In this document: positions 34,379-43,409 of the stretch, piece by piece | Numbering within the stretch: the stretch's first letter is position 1 | How the letters are laid out: each line of letters begins with the position of its first letter | Assembly (NCBI GenBank): GCA_903906695.1 | Contig: CAIVLG010000215.1 | Location: forward strand, 1-62,028 | From: an uncultured beta proteobacterium | Lineage (GTDB): Bacteria; Pseudomonadota; Gammaproteobacteria; Burkholderiales; Burkholderiaceae_C | Direction: 5' to 3' | DNA: 62,028 nt | Program-made: the position numbers and the translations under genes | The notes under the pieces: model-generated | The model's database searches: none | Told to the model about the DNA's origin: nothing | What the model saw: the letters and a program-made list of their open reading frames with translations, nothing else

Positions 34379-36517
34379 ATGGATACCAGTCAACTGCCAG
34401 GACGCGGCATCAGCCCGTTGCGCAGCCTGCGCACTCACTACCGGATCAGCATTGCGATCTGGCTGCTGGTGGTGCTGGCTGGTCTGCCGCTGGTCTGGAT
34501 CAAGGGGCAGAGTTACTACAGCGCTGAGTCGGTGTTTCAGGTCTCGCCCAACTACATGAAGATTCTTTCGACCGACAAGGAAGTCGAGTTGCAATCGAAT
34601 TCCCAGTATCGCGAATTTGTCAATCACCTCTCCAGCACCGTCAAACGTTACGACGTGGTACAGCGTGCCTTGAAGAAGTTGCGCGAGGCCAAGATCGACG
34701 TCCAACCCAAGGCCTTGAGCGAGCGAAAGTACATTGAGTTTTTGCAGAAGCAGGTCTCGGTGCGTGCCATTCCCGACACCTACATGGTGCGCATTGTGCT
34801 GGAAGGCGACAAGAAGGAATCGCTTGCTGAAATTGTCAATACCATCACAACCGCGTTTCTGGAGACGACCAAGAGCGAGCAGATCTTCGGATCGGTCGAG
34901 CGGGTTGAAGCACTGGAAGCCAATTCAAAGAGATTGCAGGACGAGATTACGCAACTTGAAGGGCAGCGCGTACAGCTCTCCGAACAGCTTGGCCTGACTA
35001 CTTTTGGCGACAATGTCGTCAATCCCTACGACAGCATGCTGTCCCAGGCGCGAGAGAAATTCACCAGCGCCTCGATCGAGCGTGCGCACGCTGAAGCCAC
35101 GCTGCAGGCGTTTCTGGTACAGCGGGAAACACCAACTTCGGTCGGGCGCTCGATTATGGAAATGCGCCTGCAGGACAACGGACTGCAGGCTTTGCGAAAC
35201 GAGGTGGTCAAGCGATCCGAAGAACTCGGGCGAACGGCTGCCGGACTGGAAGAGAAGCATCCGGCAAGAAAGCCGGCGCTGGCGGAATATGACGCCATCA
35301 ACAAGCGTCTTCAGAGCAGGGAAGCCGAATTCGAGCAGGTCGCCTTTGACAATGTGAAGACGCGGCTGACGGCATCGTTGCGCCAGACCAAGCAGGTTGA
35401 GACCGAGATTGAGGTCAAGCTGAAGAAGATCGAAGGGCAAGCTGCAGACTACGCCAGAAATTTCCAGAAGGCGATGCGTTTTACCAGCGATATTCGCAAA
35501 CGTGAGCAGGAGCAAAAAGAAGTCCGAGACCGTCTCAACTATCTGCAAAACGAAAGTGCCGCGATCGGCTTTGTGCGCCTGGTCACACCAGCGATGCCGG
35601 CCGAGATGCCGATGGGCGTCGGGAAAACCAAGTTGCTGCTGGCGCTGCTGGTAGCCGCCACGGTCTTGGCCTTGGTCGCCGCCATCGCGCTGGACATGGT
35701 TGATCGGCGCATCTACACCGTCAACGACGCTGAAAAGTTGATGGGCATTCCAGCGGCTGGATGGCAGTTGGAGAGTCATGATCTGGCATCCGAGATTTTT
35801 GCCAAGGAACAAACCCGACGATTCGCTTCGACCTTGATCCGCAGCAGGACCCGAACCGGGAAAAATGTATTTGCCTTTACCTCGGTCAAGACGGTCGGCA
35901 GCGCAACCGCTATCATTCTTGATGCCGCAGTGGTTGTGCGCCAACTGGGTCTGCGGGTACTGGTACTGGATGCCAACAGCTTTGCTCCCAGTCCTGTCTT
36001 CGATGCTCAGGTTCCTGGTCTGTCGGATTACCTGTCGGAGCGGGCCAATCTTGAGGAGATCGGGCAAACCGTTGTTCACGAGGGGCAAGAGCTGGAGGCC
36101 ATTGGCTTTGGCAGCCTGCTTGCAGGGGGTGTGCAGCGGCTCGACTTGTTCAAGCAAGCTGTCAGCCAGTGGTCGCAACAATATGATTTTGTCCTGATCG
36201 ATTTGCCGCCGGTTCTGCTGAGTGCGGATGCGGAACTGCTGATCGATGCACTGGGGCAGGTGTTCATGGTGCTTGAGGCGCAAGCCGTGAGCAAGGGAGA
36301 GGTGACCCGTGCCAAACGTGTACTGGAAAAATTGGACCCGGAGGCAGTGGGGCTTTTCGTGAGTGGCATTCCCGTCTTTCAGCAGGGCGGTTACATGAAG
36401 GAACTGATGGTCGAGATGCTGACCAAGGAAAGATTCAGCCGTTTCATGAGCTTGTCCAACCTGAGACTGCAATTGGAGTTGCTGCGTGTTCGCTGGGTGC
36501 AAAAGCGCAACAGATAG
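34379..36517 (+). CDS. Wzz/Wzc-like chain-length protein with degenerate tyrosine-kinase domain
   Basis: 712 residues. A Wzz-type N-terminus with membrane helices at about 22-42 and 418-442 flanks a long coiled-coil periplasmic region. The C-terminal BY-kinase-like ATPase domain (about 485-690) keeps a Walker B-like FVLIDLPPVLL, but at the P-loop position (about 498-512) it reads SVKTVGSATA instead of GxGKS/T, Walker A' is VLVLDAN, and the C-terminus has no tyrosine cluster. It should still set chain length and couple to the Wza-like exporter, without autophosphorylation. The polymerase gene follows directly. Confidence 0.88.
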   Translation: MDTSQLPGRGISPLRSLRTHYRISIAIWLLVVLAGLPLVWIKGQSYYSAESVFQVSPNYMKILSTDKEVELQSNSQYREFVNHLSSTVKRYDVVQRALKKLREAKIDVQPKALSERKYIEFLQKQVSVRAIPDTYMVRIVLEGDKKESLAEIVNTITTAFLETTKSEQIFGSVERVEALEANSKRLQDEITQLEGQRVQLSEQLGLTTFGDNVVNPYDSMLSQAREKFTSASIERAHAEATLQAFLVQRETPTSVGRSIMEMRLQDNGLQALRNEVVKRSEELGRTAAGLEEKHPARKPALAEYDAINKRLQSREAEFEQVAFDNVKTRLTASLRQTKQVETEIEVKLKKIEGQAADYARNFQKAMRFTSDIRKREQEQKEVRDRLNYLQNESAAIGFVRLVTPAMPAEMPMGVGKTKLLLALLVAATVLALVAAIALDMVDRRIYTVNDAEKLMGIPAAGWQLESHDLASEIFAKEQTRRFASTLIRSRTRTGKNVFAFTSVKTVGSATAIILDAAVVVRQLGLRVLVLDANSFAPSPVFDAQVPGLSDYLSERANLEEIGQTVVHEGQELEAIGFGSLLAGGVQRLDLFKQAVSQWSQQYDFVLIDLPPVLLSADAELLIDALGQVFMVLEAQAVSKGEVTRAKRVLEKLDPEAVGLFVSGIPVFQQGGYMKELMVEMLTKERFSRFMSLSNLRLQLELLRVRWVQKRNR

Positions 36518-37906
36518 ATGACCGAATACAGCGTCTTCATCGCGATGCTGGTCTCGATCATCGTGATCGTGAAGAAGGACATCGAGACCGCTTTTCTGCG
36601 CGTCTGGATTCCGTTCTTCTTACTTGTTCCCTTTATTTTCTGGGTTCACGTGCCTCTGGCAGCCGACTACAACTTTATGTCGGCAGCGGTCTTTCCGATC
36701 CTTTTCAGCCTGGTTCGTGACAAGGCCAAGGAAATTCGCATCGGTCCGATGGAAGCGCTGCTGTTGATGTATGTCGTGCTGCGCGTGGTCGCCGACTTTC
36801 TGGGGCGCGGCTATTCGGACGCGCAGCATTACGCGCACTACATGGTGAGCTCGGTCATCGGGCCGTTTTTGCTGGGCCGCTACATCATCAACAGTCGGCG
36901 CATGGACATCGAAACCGCGCGCAGCTTCGTGCTGATGTTTCTTTTGCTGTTCCCGGTGTTCCTGTACGAAGCCAAGTTCTGGGTCAGTCCGATCTACCAG
37001 CTGCTGTCTCCGCTGTTTCCAAACTCGTACAGTTCTGTTTCGATCCGCTATGGAATTGCGCGCACCGCCGGCACCTTCGAACATCCGATTCTGGCCTGCA
37101 TCATGATCGTTGCAGTCTATCGATTGCATCGCTGGTTGTCCTGGCAGGGAGTTTGGGAGCAGACGCAAGCGGGTTGGCTCGGATGGATTCAGAAGCAGTT
37201 GAAGCGATTTCCGTTTGACTTCAAGTATCAAATTTCGATCGTGTTGATCGTGATGGCCTTGATGACGATTTCGCGCGGTCCCTGGATCGGGGCCTTTGCC
37301 GGCGCGACCCTGACGATGGTGGGCAACGCCAAGGATCGCAAGAAGTGGCTGATCATCGTCGTTGTTGTGTTCCTGGTTGGCGGCATCGCCGGCCAGACAG
37401 CTCTGGACGCGTACATCACACCAAAGGAGGGTGAAATTCTCAGCGACGAAGCCCAAACCATGTTGTACCGCAAGGTGATGATTGAACAGTACAAGGAATT
37501 CCTGATGGCCAAATTTTGGACCGGCTGGGGCTTGACCACGGTACCAAAAATTCAGGGAATGGAATCGGTTGATAACGCCTTCTTTCTGATGGCCTTGCAG
37601 CATGGTGTGCTGGCACCAGCCATGTTCGCTTTGATCTTCGTCTACGCCATCATTTCGCAGGTCAAATTTGGGTTGGCCGCTGCACCTGGCCAGGCGCCGA
37701 TCGGTTTTACTTTTTCCGGCATCTTTTTGATGTGCTTCGTTGCCTTCTCCACCGTCTACATGGGGTCGCAGACCGAGCCGATGCTGTTCCTGTTACTGGG
37801 CTGGGGTGAAAGCATCAAGAACCGAAAAGAGGGGGCCGAAAACGGCACGGGTATTTCCACAGCGAAGACGCCAACTTCGTTTTCCTTCAGGCGTGTGTTG
37901 TATTAG
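36518..37906 (+). CDS. Wzy-like polysaccharide polymerase / O-antigen ligase-type membrane protein
   Basis: 462 residues, starting on the base after the wzc-like stop. About ten to eleven hydrophobic helices and a large periplasmic loop near RYGIARTAGTFEHPILACIMIV, typical of O-antigen ligase/Wzy proteins (a conserved Arg and His flanking the loop). It would join lipid-linked repeat units in the periplasm. Being next to the chain-length protein supports Wzy rather than ligase. The 3' end overlaps the convergent acyltransferase by 20 bp. Confidence 0.85.
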   Translation: MTEYSVFIAMLVSIIVIVKKDIETAFLRVWIPFFLLVPFIFWVHVPLAADYNFMSAAVFPILFSLVRDKAKEIRIGPMEALLLMYVVLRVVADFLGRGYSDAQHYAHYMVSSVIGPFLLGRYIINSRRMDIETARSFVLMFLLLFPVFLYEAKFWVSPIYQLLSPLFPNSYSSVSIRYGIARTAGTFEHPILACIMIVAVYRLHRWLSWQGVWEQTQAGWLGWIQKQLKRFPFDFKYQISIVLIVMALMTISRGPWIGAFAGATLTMVGNAKDRKKWLIIVVVVFLVGGIAGQTALDAYITPKEGEILSDEAQTMLYRKVMIEQYKEFLMAKFWTGWGLTTVPKIQGMESVDNAFFLMALQHGVLAPAMFALIFVYAIISQVKFGLAAAPGQAPIGFTFSGIFLMCFVAFSTVYMGSQTEPMLFLLLGWGESIKNRKEGAENGTGISTAKTPTSFSFRRVLY

Positions 37907-39068
37907 GCCGGTCGTCCGACGTGGACCTGCGCGCAATGCGGCTGGCGATCCGGTGCCCCGCAGCAATCAGCGGGTTCTCAATGAATAGCATGCTGACAGT
38001 TGCGCAGGCGAAGACGGCGAGCAGGTTGGAGGGAAAGATCTGCAACCACGCCAGGGCTGGCGCACGGTCGTCATTCCAGACCAGAAACAACTGCTGCCAC
38101 AAGTACAGGCTGTAGGAAAGTCGCCCCAGCCAACGCAGTATCGGAGTTTCCAGAATGCGCCCGGCCAATGCCGAGTGCTGAATGACAGTGCCCAATATAA
38201 CGAGCGGAATCAGGACGGCTTTGATGGAGATCAGCAAGAAATTCAGTTTCCAATTCAAGTCCGGAATCGATTGGATCGCCAATAGTGCGATGACCAGGGT
38301 CGGCCAGCTGGCCGGTAGCGAATAGAACTTCTGCAGTCGAAGTTGCCACGATCTTTCGCCATACAGCAGGGCCACCAGAACACCCCAAAGAATACTGTCG
38401 GCCTGAATATCGGTGCGTCCCCAGAACACATCGGGTGCTGAACCCGTCAACTGAAATTTGAAATCCACGGCCCGCCAGAGCGCAATCAGCAAGGCTGCAA
38501 AGATGGCCAGAGCCGTGCGTCGGCGGCTTACGCCCAGCAATAGAAAGGCTGCGGGCCACAGAAAGTAGAAGTGCTCCTCCACCGCCAACGACCAGAAATG
38601 TCCAAGGTACCAGCTATGGTCGGCGTGCGTGTAGTTGGCCGAGAACAACAGGGCGCTGAGCCAGCGTCCGAGACTGATGTCAATCAATCCAGTCAGGGCC
38701 AAAATGCCGGCGATCGCCAGGAAGAAGGTGGATGCCGGAAGTATGCGAAAAGCCCGTCGAATGTAAAACGACTTGAGAGATATCTTTCCGTGGCGGAACT
38801 CTTCATCCATCAGTTTGCTGGTGATCAAAAACCCGCTCAATCCGAAAAAGAGTTGAACCCCAAGCATTCCGAATTTCTTCAAAGTATCGGTATTCGAAAA
38901 AGCGCTGAAATCGATCGCGTTTTGTATCGAGTCCGAAGCATGGGCAAGTAGGACCAGTGCGATGGCAATGGCGCGCCAACCGTCGAGCGTTGGCAGGTAG
39001 GTGCCCGTCGTGCGCGCCTGCATTGTGTTGCTGCTTCGGATGTGTGGCTGAGCAATGTCTGCGTTCAT
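37887..39068 (-). CDS. Acyltransferase 3 family membrane protein
   Basis: 393 residues from the ATG at 39068; an in-frame codon at 39113 is less likely because it runs into the upstream gene. LPTLDGWRAIAIALVLLAHASD is the acyltransferase-3 opening with the helix-1 histidine; FGLSGFLITSKLMDEEFRHGKISLKSFYIRRAFRILPA and SLAVEEHFYFLWP are further family motifs. No SGNH domain. It is last in the long minus-strand operon from the wza-like gene and is the third O-acyltransferase of the locus. Confidence 0.9.
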   Translation of the reverse strand: MNADIAQPHIRSSNTMQARTTGTYLPTLDGWRAIAIALVLLAHASDSIQNAIDFSAFSNTDTLKKFGMLGVQLFFGLSGFLITSKLMDEEFRHGKISLKSFYIRRAFRILPASTFFLAIAGILALTGLIDISLGRWLSALLFSANYTHADHSWYLGHFWSLAVEEHFYFLWPAAFLLLGVSRRRTALAIFAALLIALWRAVDFKFQLTGSAPDVFWGRTDIQADSILWGVLVALLYGERSWQLRLQKFYSLPASWPTLVIALLAIQSIPDLNWKLNFLLISIKAVLIPLVILGTVIQHSALAGRILETPILRWLGRLSYSLYLWQQLFLVWNDDRAPALAWLQIFPSNLLAVFACATVSMLFIENPLIAAGHRIASRIARRSTSDDRPNTTHA

Positions 39069-39078
39069 GGTGTTTTTC

Positions 39079-40152
39079 TTATTGCAGGACCTGCAGCAGG
39101 CGCGTTGTCGCATCGCTCCAGGAATAGCTGTGCGCCTTGGCGTAGGCGCGTTCGGAGCGCCGCCGCCAATCGCTCTCGGTCAGTCTGCAGGTGGTAACGA
39201 TGGCAGCGGCCATGTCCCCCGGTGACTCCTTGGCAACCAGCATTCCGGTGCCATCACCCAGTAGATCGCTTGCTGCGCCGATCGGAACCGCGATAACGGG
39301 CGTGCGGCAGGCCATGGCTTCAAGAATTGGCAGACCAAAGCTGTCCAGTCGCGAGCCGAACAGCCAGGCGTCGCAACGTGCATAGATGTCCCTGAGTTCG
39401 GTTTGTGCGGGACGGTAGAAGAACTCTGTACCGCTAGGCACTGGCACTTCGGCGCTGGGCTGGTCAGCGCCAAATGCCAAGACTTTGAGTTCCGGAATTT
39501 GCAGTCGCGCCAGTTCGCAGGCCTGGGTGCAGATGTCGGCACCCTTGATGTGGGCGACTGCATAAACGAAGCCAACCGTTGGCGTTTGCTGTTTGCTGCG
39601 CCAGGGTGCATTGAACTGCGTCAGATCCACGGCATTGGGGACGACCGTGATGCCGAGGTCACCGATTTCCTCCTCGATCGTGTTTTTTAGGTCGGACGAT
39701 ATGGCAATCTTCAAGTTGGGCAGGCGCAAGGCAGCTTGCACCTGGGCCGTGGCCTGCGGCGCCAGCCAGACCTCATAACCCTGAATCAAATGGACCTTGC
39801 GGCCTTTGGTGGAGGGCATGCGGTGCATCCACACCGCAGTTTCCCACCAGGTGGCGACGATGACGTCGGCGTCGGGCACGTCGCTGGCCTCGATTGCGCG
39901 TGGGCGCTCTAGGATCTTGTGCGGCACACCGGAGAGCTGGATGTGGCCCGGCTGTGTGACGCCATCGCTTCGCAGCGCTTGCCAGTCTCGCCTCATCAGG
40001 GCACGCAGTTTTTCGCGCCAACTCAGGCGATCCGGTGCGCAGGTCACCACCAGTACCTGGTGGCCGCGCCCCATCAGTTGCTGTGCATAGATAGCGACGA
40101 CGCGGTTGCCACCGGTGAGGTTGTCAGAAGGTAGTAAAAAGGTGATGCGCAT
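39079..40152 (-). CDS. Glycosyltransferase family 4 protein
   Basis: 357 residues, GT-B fold. N-terminal LLPSDNLTGGNRVVAIYAQQLMGRGHQV contains the glycine-rich acceptor loop; the C-terminal half shows DAWLFGSRLDSFGLPILEAMACRTPVIAV, the GT4 EX7E nucleotide-sugar motif. It adds one sugar to the lipid-linked repeat unit on the cytoplasmic side. Spacing to the flippase gene upstream is 4 bp. Confidence 0.9.
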   Translation of the reverse strand: MRITFLLPSDNLTGGNRVVAIYAQQLMGRGHQVLVVTCAPDRLSWREKLRALMRRDWQALRSDGVTQPGHIQLSGVPHKILERPRAIEASDVPDADVIVATWWETAVWMHRMPSTKGRKVHLIQGYEVWLAPQATAQVQAALRLPNLKIAISSDLKNTIEEEIGDLGITVVPNAVDLTQFNAPWRSKQQTPTVGFVYAVAHIKGADICTQACELARLQIPELKVLAFGADQPSAEVPVPSGTEFFYRPAQTELRDIYARCDAWLFGSRLDSFGLPILEAMACRTPVIAVPIGAASDLLGDGTGMLVAKESPGDMAAAIVTTCRLTESDWRRRSERAYAKAHSYSWSDATTRLLQVLQ

Positions 40153-40156
40153 GGTC

Positions 40157-41542
40157 TTACTTCAGAATGGTGCTCAGTGCCGAGTCCAGGGCCCAGCCGG
40201 CTAACACGCCGACGGCGAATGCCGGCAACCAGATCCGCTCCGACGCGAGAGTGAGCAGCTGATTGCGGTACTTGAACCAAAGTGCTACCGGCCAACTGGA
40301 AAACTGACTTACAACCACGGCGGCGATGGCCCCTCTCTCACCGGCGGCAGCGAAGCCGGCAGGGATCAGCAGTGCCAGGCTGATCGCTCGCACGCTGTTG
40401 CTGGCACTGACCCAGACCGGCTGCCCCTTGGCAAACATGAGTTGCTCCACCACCTGGTGCCGGATCGCCAGCAGGCCCAGGCCCAGCCATTGCAGCATCC
40501 ATCCTGCATTCTGGTAGCGATGGTCGTAAAGCAGATCAACTACCCAGTGTCCCGACATGAAGATGCCGCCCGCCATGACACCGAGAAAGGCATCCGCAAT
40601 CTGTTGGACGCGCGTATACACCCGCGCCGCACTTTCGCTATCACTGCGCAGGGCTTCGCTGAGCGTTGAAAAGATGATGTGTGCGTTCAGGCTGGCGTAG
40701 ACACTCATGACGGCCATCATCAAGGTGGTGGCAATCGAGAACACGCCAAAAGTCTCGGTCGTCAGGCTGCTGCCCAGAATCAGTTTTTCGCCATGGGCTG
40801 CCAGAAAGCCGATCACGGACGAGACAAATATCCACTTGCCAAAGCCAACGATCTCACCGGCGCAGGACCGGTCCCAGCCGGGCCGGCATGAGGGACCCGG
40901 CAAATACCAGTGGCTCATGGCGGTTCTGGCGGCGGCCGAAACCAGGGTGCCCGCCAGCAGGCTCCAAACGGATCGGGTTGCCAGTGCCAGTGCCAGGGTG
41001 ACGACCATTGCAATGACCTGGGTGATGACCTCCAGGCGTGTCAGATAGGCGACCTTGAGCTCGCGCTGCGCGATTGCCAGCTTCATGGACTCAAGACCCT
41101 GCAGCAGGGCACAGAGGCTGAAGACAGCAATCATGGGAGGAAGCCGGGGATCCGCATAAACAGTGCCGCTCTGGAAGTAGCCGATGCGGCCAGTCAGATG
41201 AAAGCCCAGCGCAATCAGCAGTACGACTGCGCACAGCAAGGCGCCCCGCATTAACTGTACCGACCAGGCGGTGCCCAAAAATTCGCCCTGCGTGCCGCGC
41301 TCGCTCTTGACCACGCTCTGCCAGACACCCAGATCGGAGAACATGACCAGCGCAAAGTACAGAGTGTTGACGGCTGCGACCAAGCCGAACGCCTCCGGTA
41401 CCAGGAGTCGGGTCAGGATCAGGTTGCTCAGCAGTCGCAGCGCCTGCGACGAGATGTTGCCGCCCACCAGCCAGCCGGTCGCCCGCAGCATGCGCTGCTT
41501 GAGGGAGAGGGGGGTGGCAGATGACGGGCTCACGGGTTCCAC
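40157..41542 (-). CDS. Wzx-like oligosaccharide flippase
   Basis: 461 residues with about twelve to fourteen hydrophobic helices. The start, KQRMLRATGWLVGGNISSQALRLLSNLILTRLLVPEAFGLVAAVNTLYFALVMFSDLG, is typical of polysaccharide-biosynthesis MATE-like flippases (MurJ/Wzx superfamily). It moves undecaprenyl-linked repeat units to the periplasm for the Wzy-like enzyme. It lies between two GT4 genes with 4-5 bp gaps. Confidence 0.92.
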   Translation of the reverse strand: MEPVSPSSATPLSLKQRMLRATGWLVGGNISSQALRLLSNLILTRLLVPEAFGLVAAVNTLYFALVMFSDLGVWQSVVKSERGTQGEFLGTAWSVQLMRGALLCAVVLLIALGFHLTGRIGYFQSGTVYADPRLPPMIAVFSLCALLQGLESMKLAIAQRELKVAYLTRLEVITQVIAMVVTLALALATRSVWSLLAGTLVSAAARTAMSHWYLPGPSCRPGWDRSCAGEIVGFGKWIFVSSVIGFLAAHGEKLILGSSLTTETFGVFSIATTLMMAVMSVYASLNAHIIFSTLSEALRSDSESAARVYTRVQQIADAFLGVMAGGIFMSGHWVVDLLYDHRYQNAGWMLQWLGLGLLAIRHQVVEQLMFAKGQPVWVSASNSVRAISLALLIPAGFAAAGERGAIAAVVVSQFSSWPVALWFKYRNQLLTLASERIWLPAFAVGVLAGWALDSALSTILK

Positions 41543-41547
41543 GCGAC

Positions 41548-42777
41548 TCAGGACCCGGTCGCGTCAAATTGGGAAAAGATGCGACTCAATTTGGGCACAT
41601 TGACACCGAGGTCAAAGTCAGCCAGCACTTTGGCATGGGCTGCCTCGGCCAGCGATCGTCTCAATTCTGGTTCTTGAATCAAACGTCGCAGCTGCGTGGT
41701 CAGACTCGGGACATCGCCGGGCGTGGCCAGCAGTCCGGTGCGACCGTGCTCAATCAACTCAGGGATGCCGTTGACCGGCGTTGAGATGCAGGGTACGCCG
41801 CTGGACATGGCTTCCATCAGCACCACCGGAATGCCCTCTGCCAGACTGGGTAGGACAAAGACATCTGCACGCGCAAAATGGGCACGGACCGCCTCCTGAT
41901 TGAGCGCTCCGGTGAGATGAATCTGGGGTTCCAGCTGTAACCCCGCAATCGTCTGCTCAATGCGCGCGCGATCTGGTCCTTCACCGACCATGGTCAACGC
42001 GAAATCAAGGCCTTCATCGCGCAGCTGCGCGCAGGCCTGCACCAGCAGCACCTGCGCTTTGGCAGACGACAGGCGACCGACACACAGCAGTTCGACTCTG
42101 CGCTTGTTCATTGGGCGCACTGAGTAGGTAAATTGGGCCGGATCGATGCCCAGGCGGCAGACCTGCAACTTGGGCCAATTCTTGGGGTCACTGATGCGCA
42201 TCAATTGCCCCTTGGCAAATTGGCTGATACAGATCACGCTATCGGCCTCCTGCATCTTTAAAGGCAGGTGCTGGCCGAACACGTCGTCGAACTCGTCGGG
42301 GCCATGGATGGTGTAGGACAGATGGCAGTTCATGAGCTTCTTGACAAGCACACCCACCGTGGCGCCGACGCTGCCAAAGTGGACGTGCAGGAACTTCAGA
42401 TCGTGTTGACGCATCCAGCGTGCTACCAGAACGGCCTCGATGGCGTAGGCCAGACCGTAGAGCGGGCTACCGTCTTTGCCTAGTCGCGAGCCCAGCCAGA
42501 GAGTCCGCCATAGCGTTGTCGGCGATCTAACAGCCCAGTACAGTAGCGCCACCATTGCGCCGAGCGCGCCTTGCGCCTTGATGAAGAAAGTGTCTTGGGC
42601 TTCCTTTCTTTCGTAGGCTTCCATCGCATCGAGCGAGCGATCAGGTGGATTCACGGAGGCGGTGAAGATGGTGTGACCCAGGTCACGTAGACGCTGGACC
42701 TCGCGCAGAATGAAGGTGTGTGAAATGGCAGGGTAGCGGCTGACCAGATAGGCCATCGGGGGAGGGTGGGTGTTCAT
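41548..42777 (-). CDS. Glycosyltransferase family 4 protein
   Basis: 409 residues, GT-B fold. N-terminal YLVSRYPAISHTFILREVQRL is the pattern of colanic-acid-type GT4 enzymes (WcaL/AmsK-like). The C-terminal motif is VFVLPSLAEGIPVVLMEAMSSGVPCIS with the two conserved glutamates. The start overlaps the hexapeptide acetyltransferase gene by 4 bp (ATGA). A second in-frame ATG seven codons later is possible. Confidence 0.92.
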   Translation of the reverse strand: MNTHPPPMAYLVSRYPAISHTFILREVQRLRDLGHTIFTASVNPPDRSLDAMEAYERKEAQDTFFIKAQGALGAMVALLYWAVRSPTTLWRTLWLGSRLGKDGSPLYGLAYAIEAVLVARWMRQHDLKFLHVHFGSVGATVGVLVKKLMNCHLSYTIHGPDEFDDVFGQHLPLKMQEADSVICISQFAKGQLMRISDPKNWPKLQVCRLGIDPAQFTYSVRPMNKRRVELLCVGRLSSAKAQVLLVQACAQLRDEGLDFALTMVGEGPDRARIEQTIAGLQLEPQIHLTGALNQEAVRAHFARADVFVLPSLAEGIPVVLMEAMSSGVPCISTPVNGIPELIEHGRTGLLATPGDVPSLTTQLRRLIQEPELRRSLAEAAHAKVLADFDLGVNVPKLSRIFSQFDATGS

Positions 42778-43409
42778 GCTTGCTTCGCGGTCGGATCGAT
42801 TGAATTGGAGGTGGCCGGATGCAGAGCCTTGGCTGGCACGCCACCGATCACCTGATGTGCGGCGACCGCCTTGGTTACCACCGAGTTGGCGCCGACAACG
42901 CTGCTGTCTCCGATGCTGCTGCCCTTGAGAATTGTGGCGCCGCGGCCAATCCAGACATTGCGGCCAATGTCGATGGACGCGCTGACGTGACCGGAGGTGC
43001 GGATCGAATGGGCATCGAGTTTGTGATTGGCGTCACGCAGGCTCGCGTATTCACCGACCATGCAACCATCGCCCAGGGTGACACGCTCGAACGCCACAAT
43101 ATGCACGCCGCGTGACAAAACCACATCGTCGCCCAGGGTGATGACGCCGGCGCCCTGGGTCTCCAGATAGACACCGGGGTAAATCAGTGCATTGCGTCCG
43201 AGCCGGATATTGCGTGTGCCGTGGAGTTCGATCCGGCCCATGATGACATTGGATGAGTCGACGGGCTCGCCAATCGCTTCCTGAATGAGCGCCAGACTCC
43301 AGAGCCGTTGCCATTTGTCGAAGATCACGCGCTGGCACCAGGCCAGGGGCATCAGCGCTGCTACTAGCAACGCCTTGGTGCCCACAGCGATGCGAGGGGA
43401 AGCATTCAT
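42774..43409 (-). CDS. Left-handed beta-helix O-acetyltransferase (hexapeptide repeat)
   Basis: 211 residues from the ATG at 43409, overlapping the GT2 gene by 4 bp; the longer open frame to 43709 lies in that gene. From about residue 75 on the protein is made of hexapeptide turns and ends with the standard GRNVWIGRGATILKGSSIGDSSVVGANSVVTKAVAAHQVIGGVPAKAL. The N-terminus has one hydrophobic stretch (about 12-28). Family members (WcaF/WcaB-like) acetylate sugars of the repeat unit in the cytoplasm using acetyl-CoA. Confidence 0.9.
   Translation of the reverse strand: MNASPRIAVGTKALLVAALMPLAWCQRVIFDKWQRLWSLALIQEAIGEPVDSSNVIMGRIELHGTRNIRLGRNALIYPGVYLETQGAGVITLGDDVVLSRGVHIVAFERVTLGDGCMVGEYASLRDANHKLDAHSIRTSGHVSASIDIGRNVWIGRGATILKGSSIGDSSVVGANSVVTKAVAAHQVIGGVPAKALHPATSNSIDPTAKQA

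Noticed and set aside
34925-36502. Open minus-strand frame of 525 codons
   Set aside because: Antisense to the Wzc-like gene, no recognisable domain.
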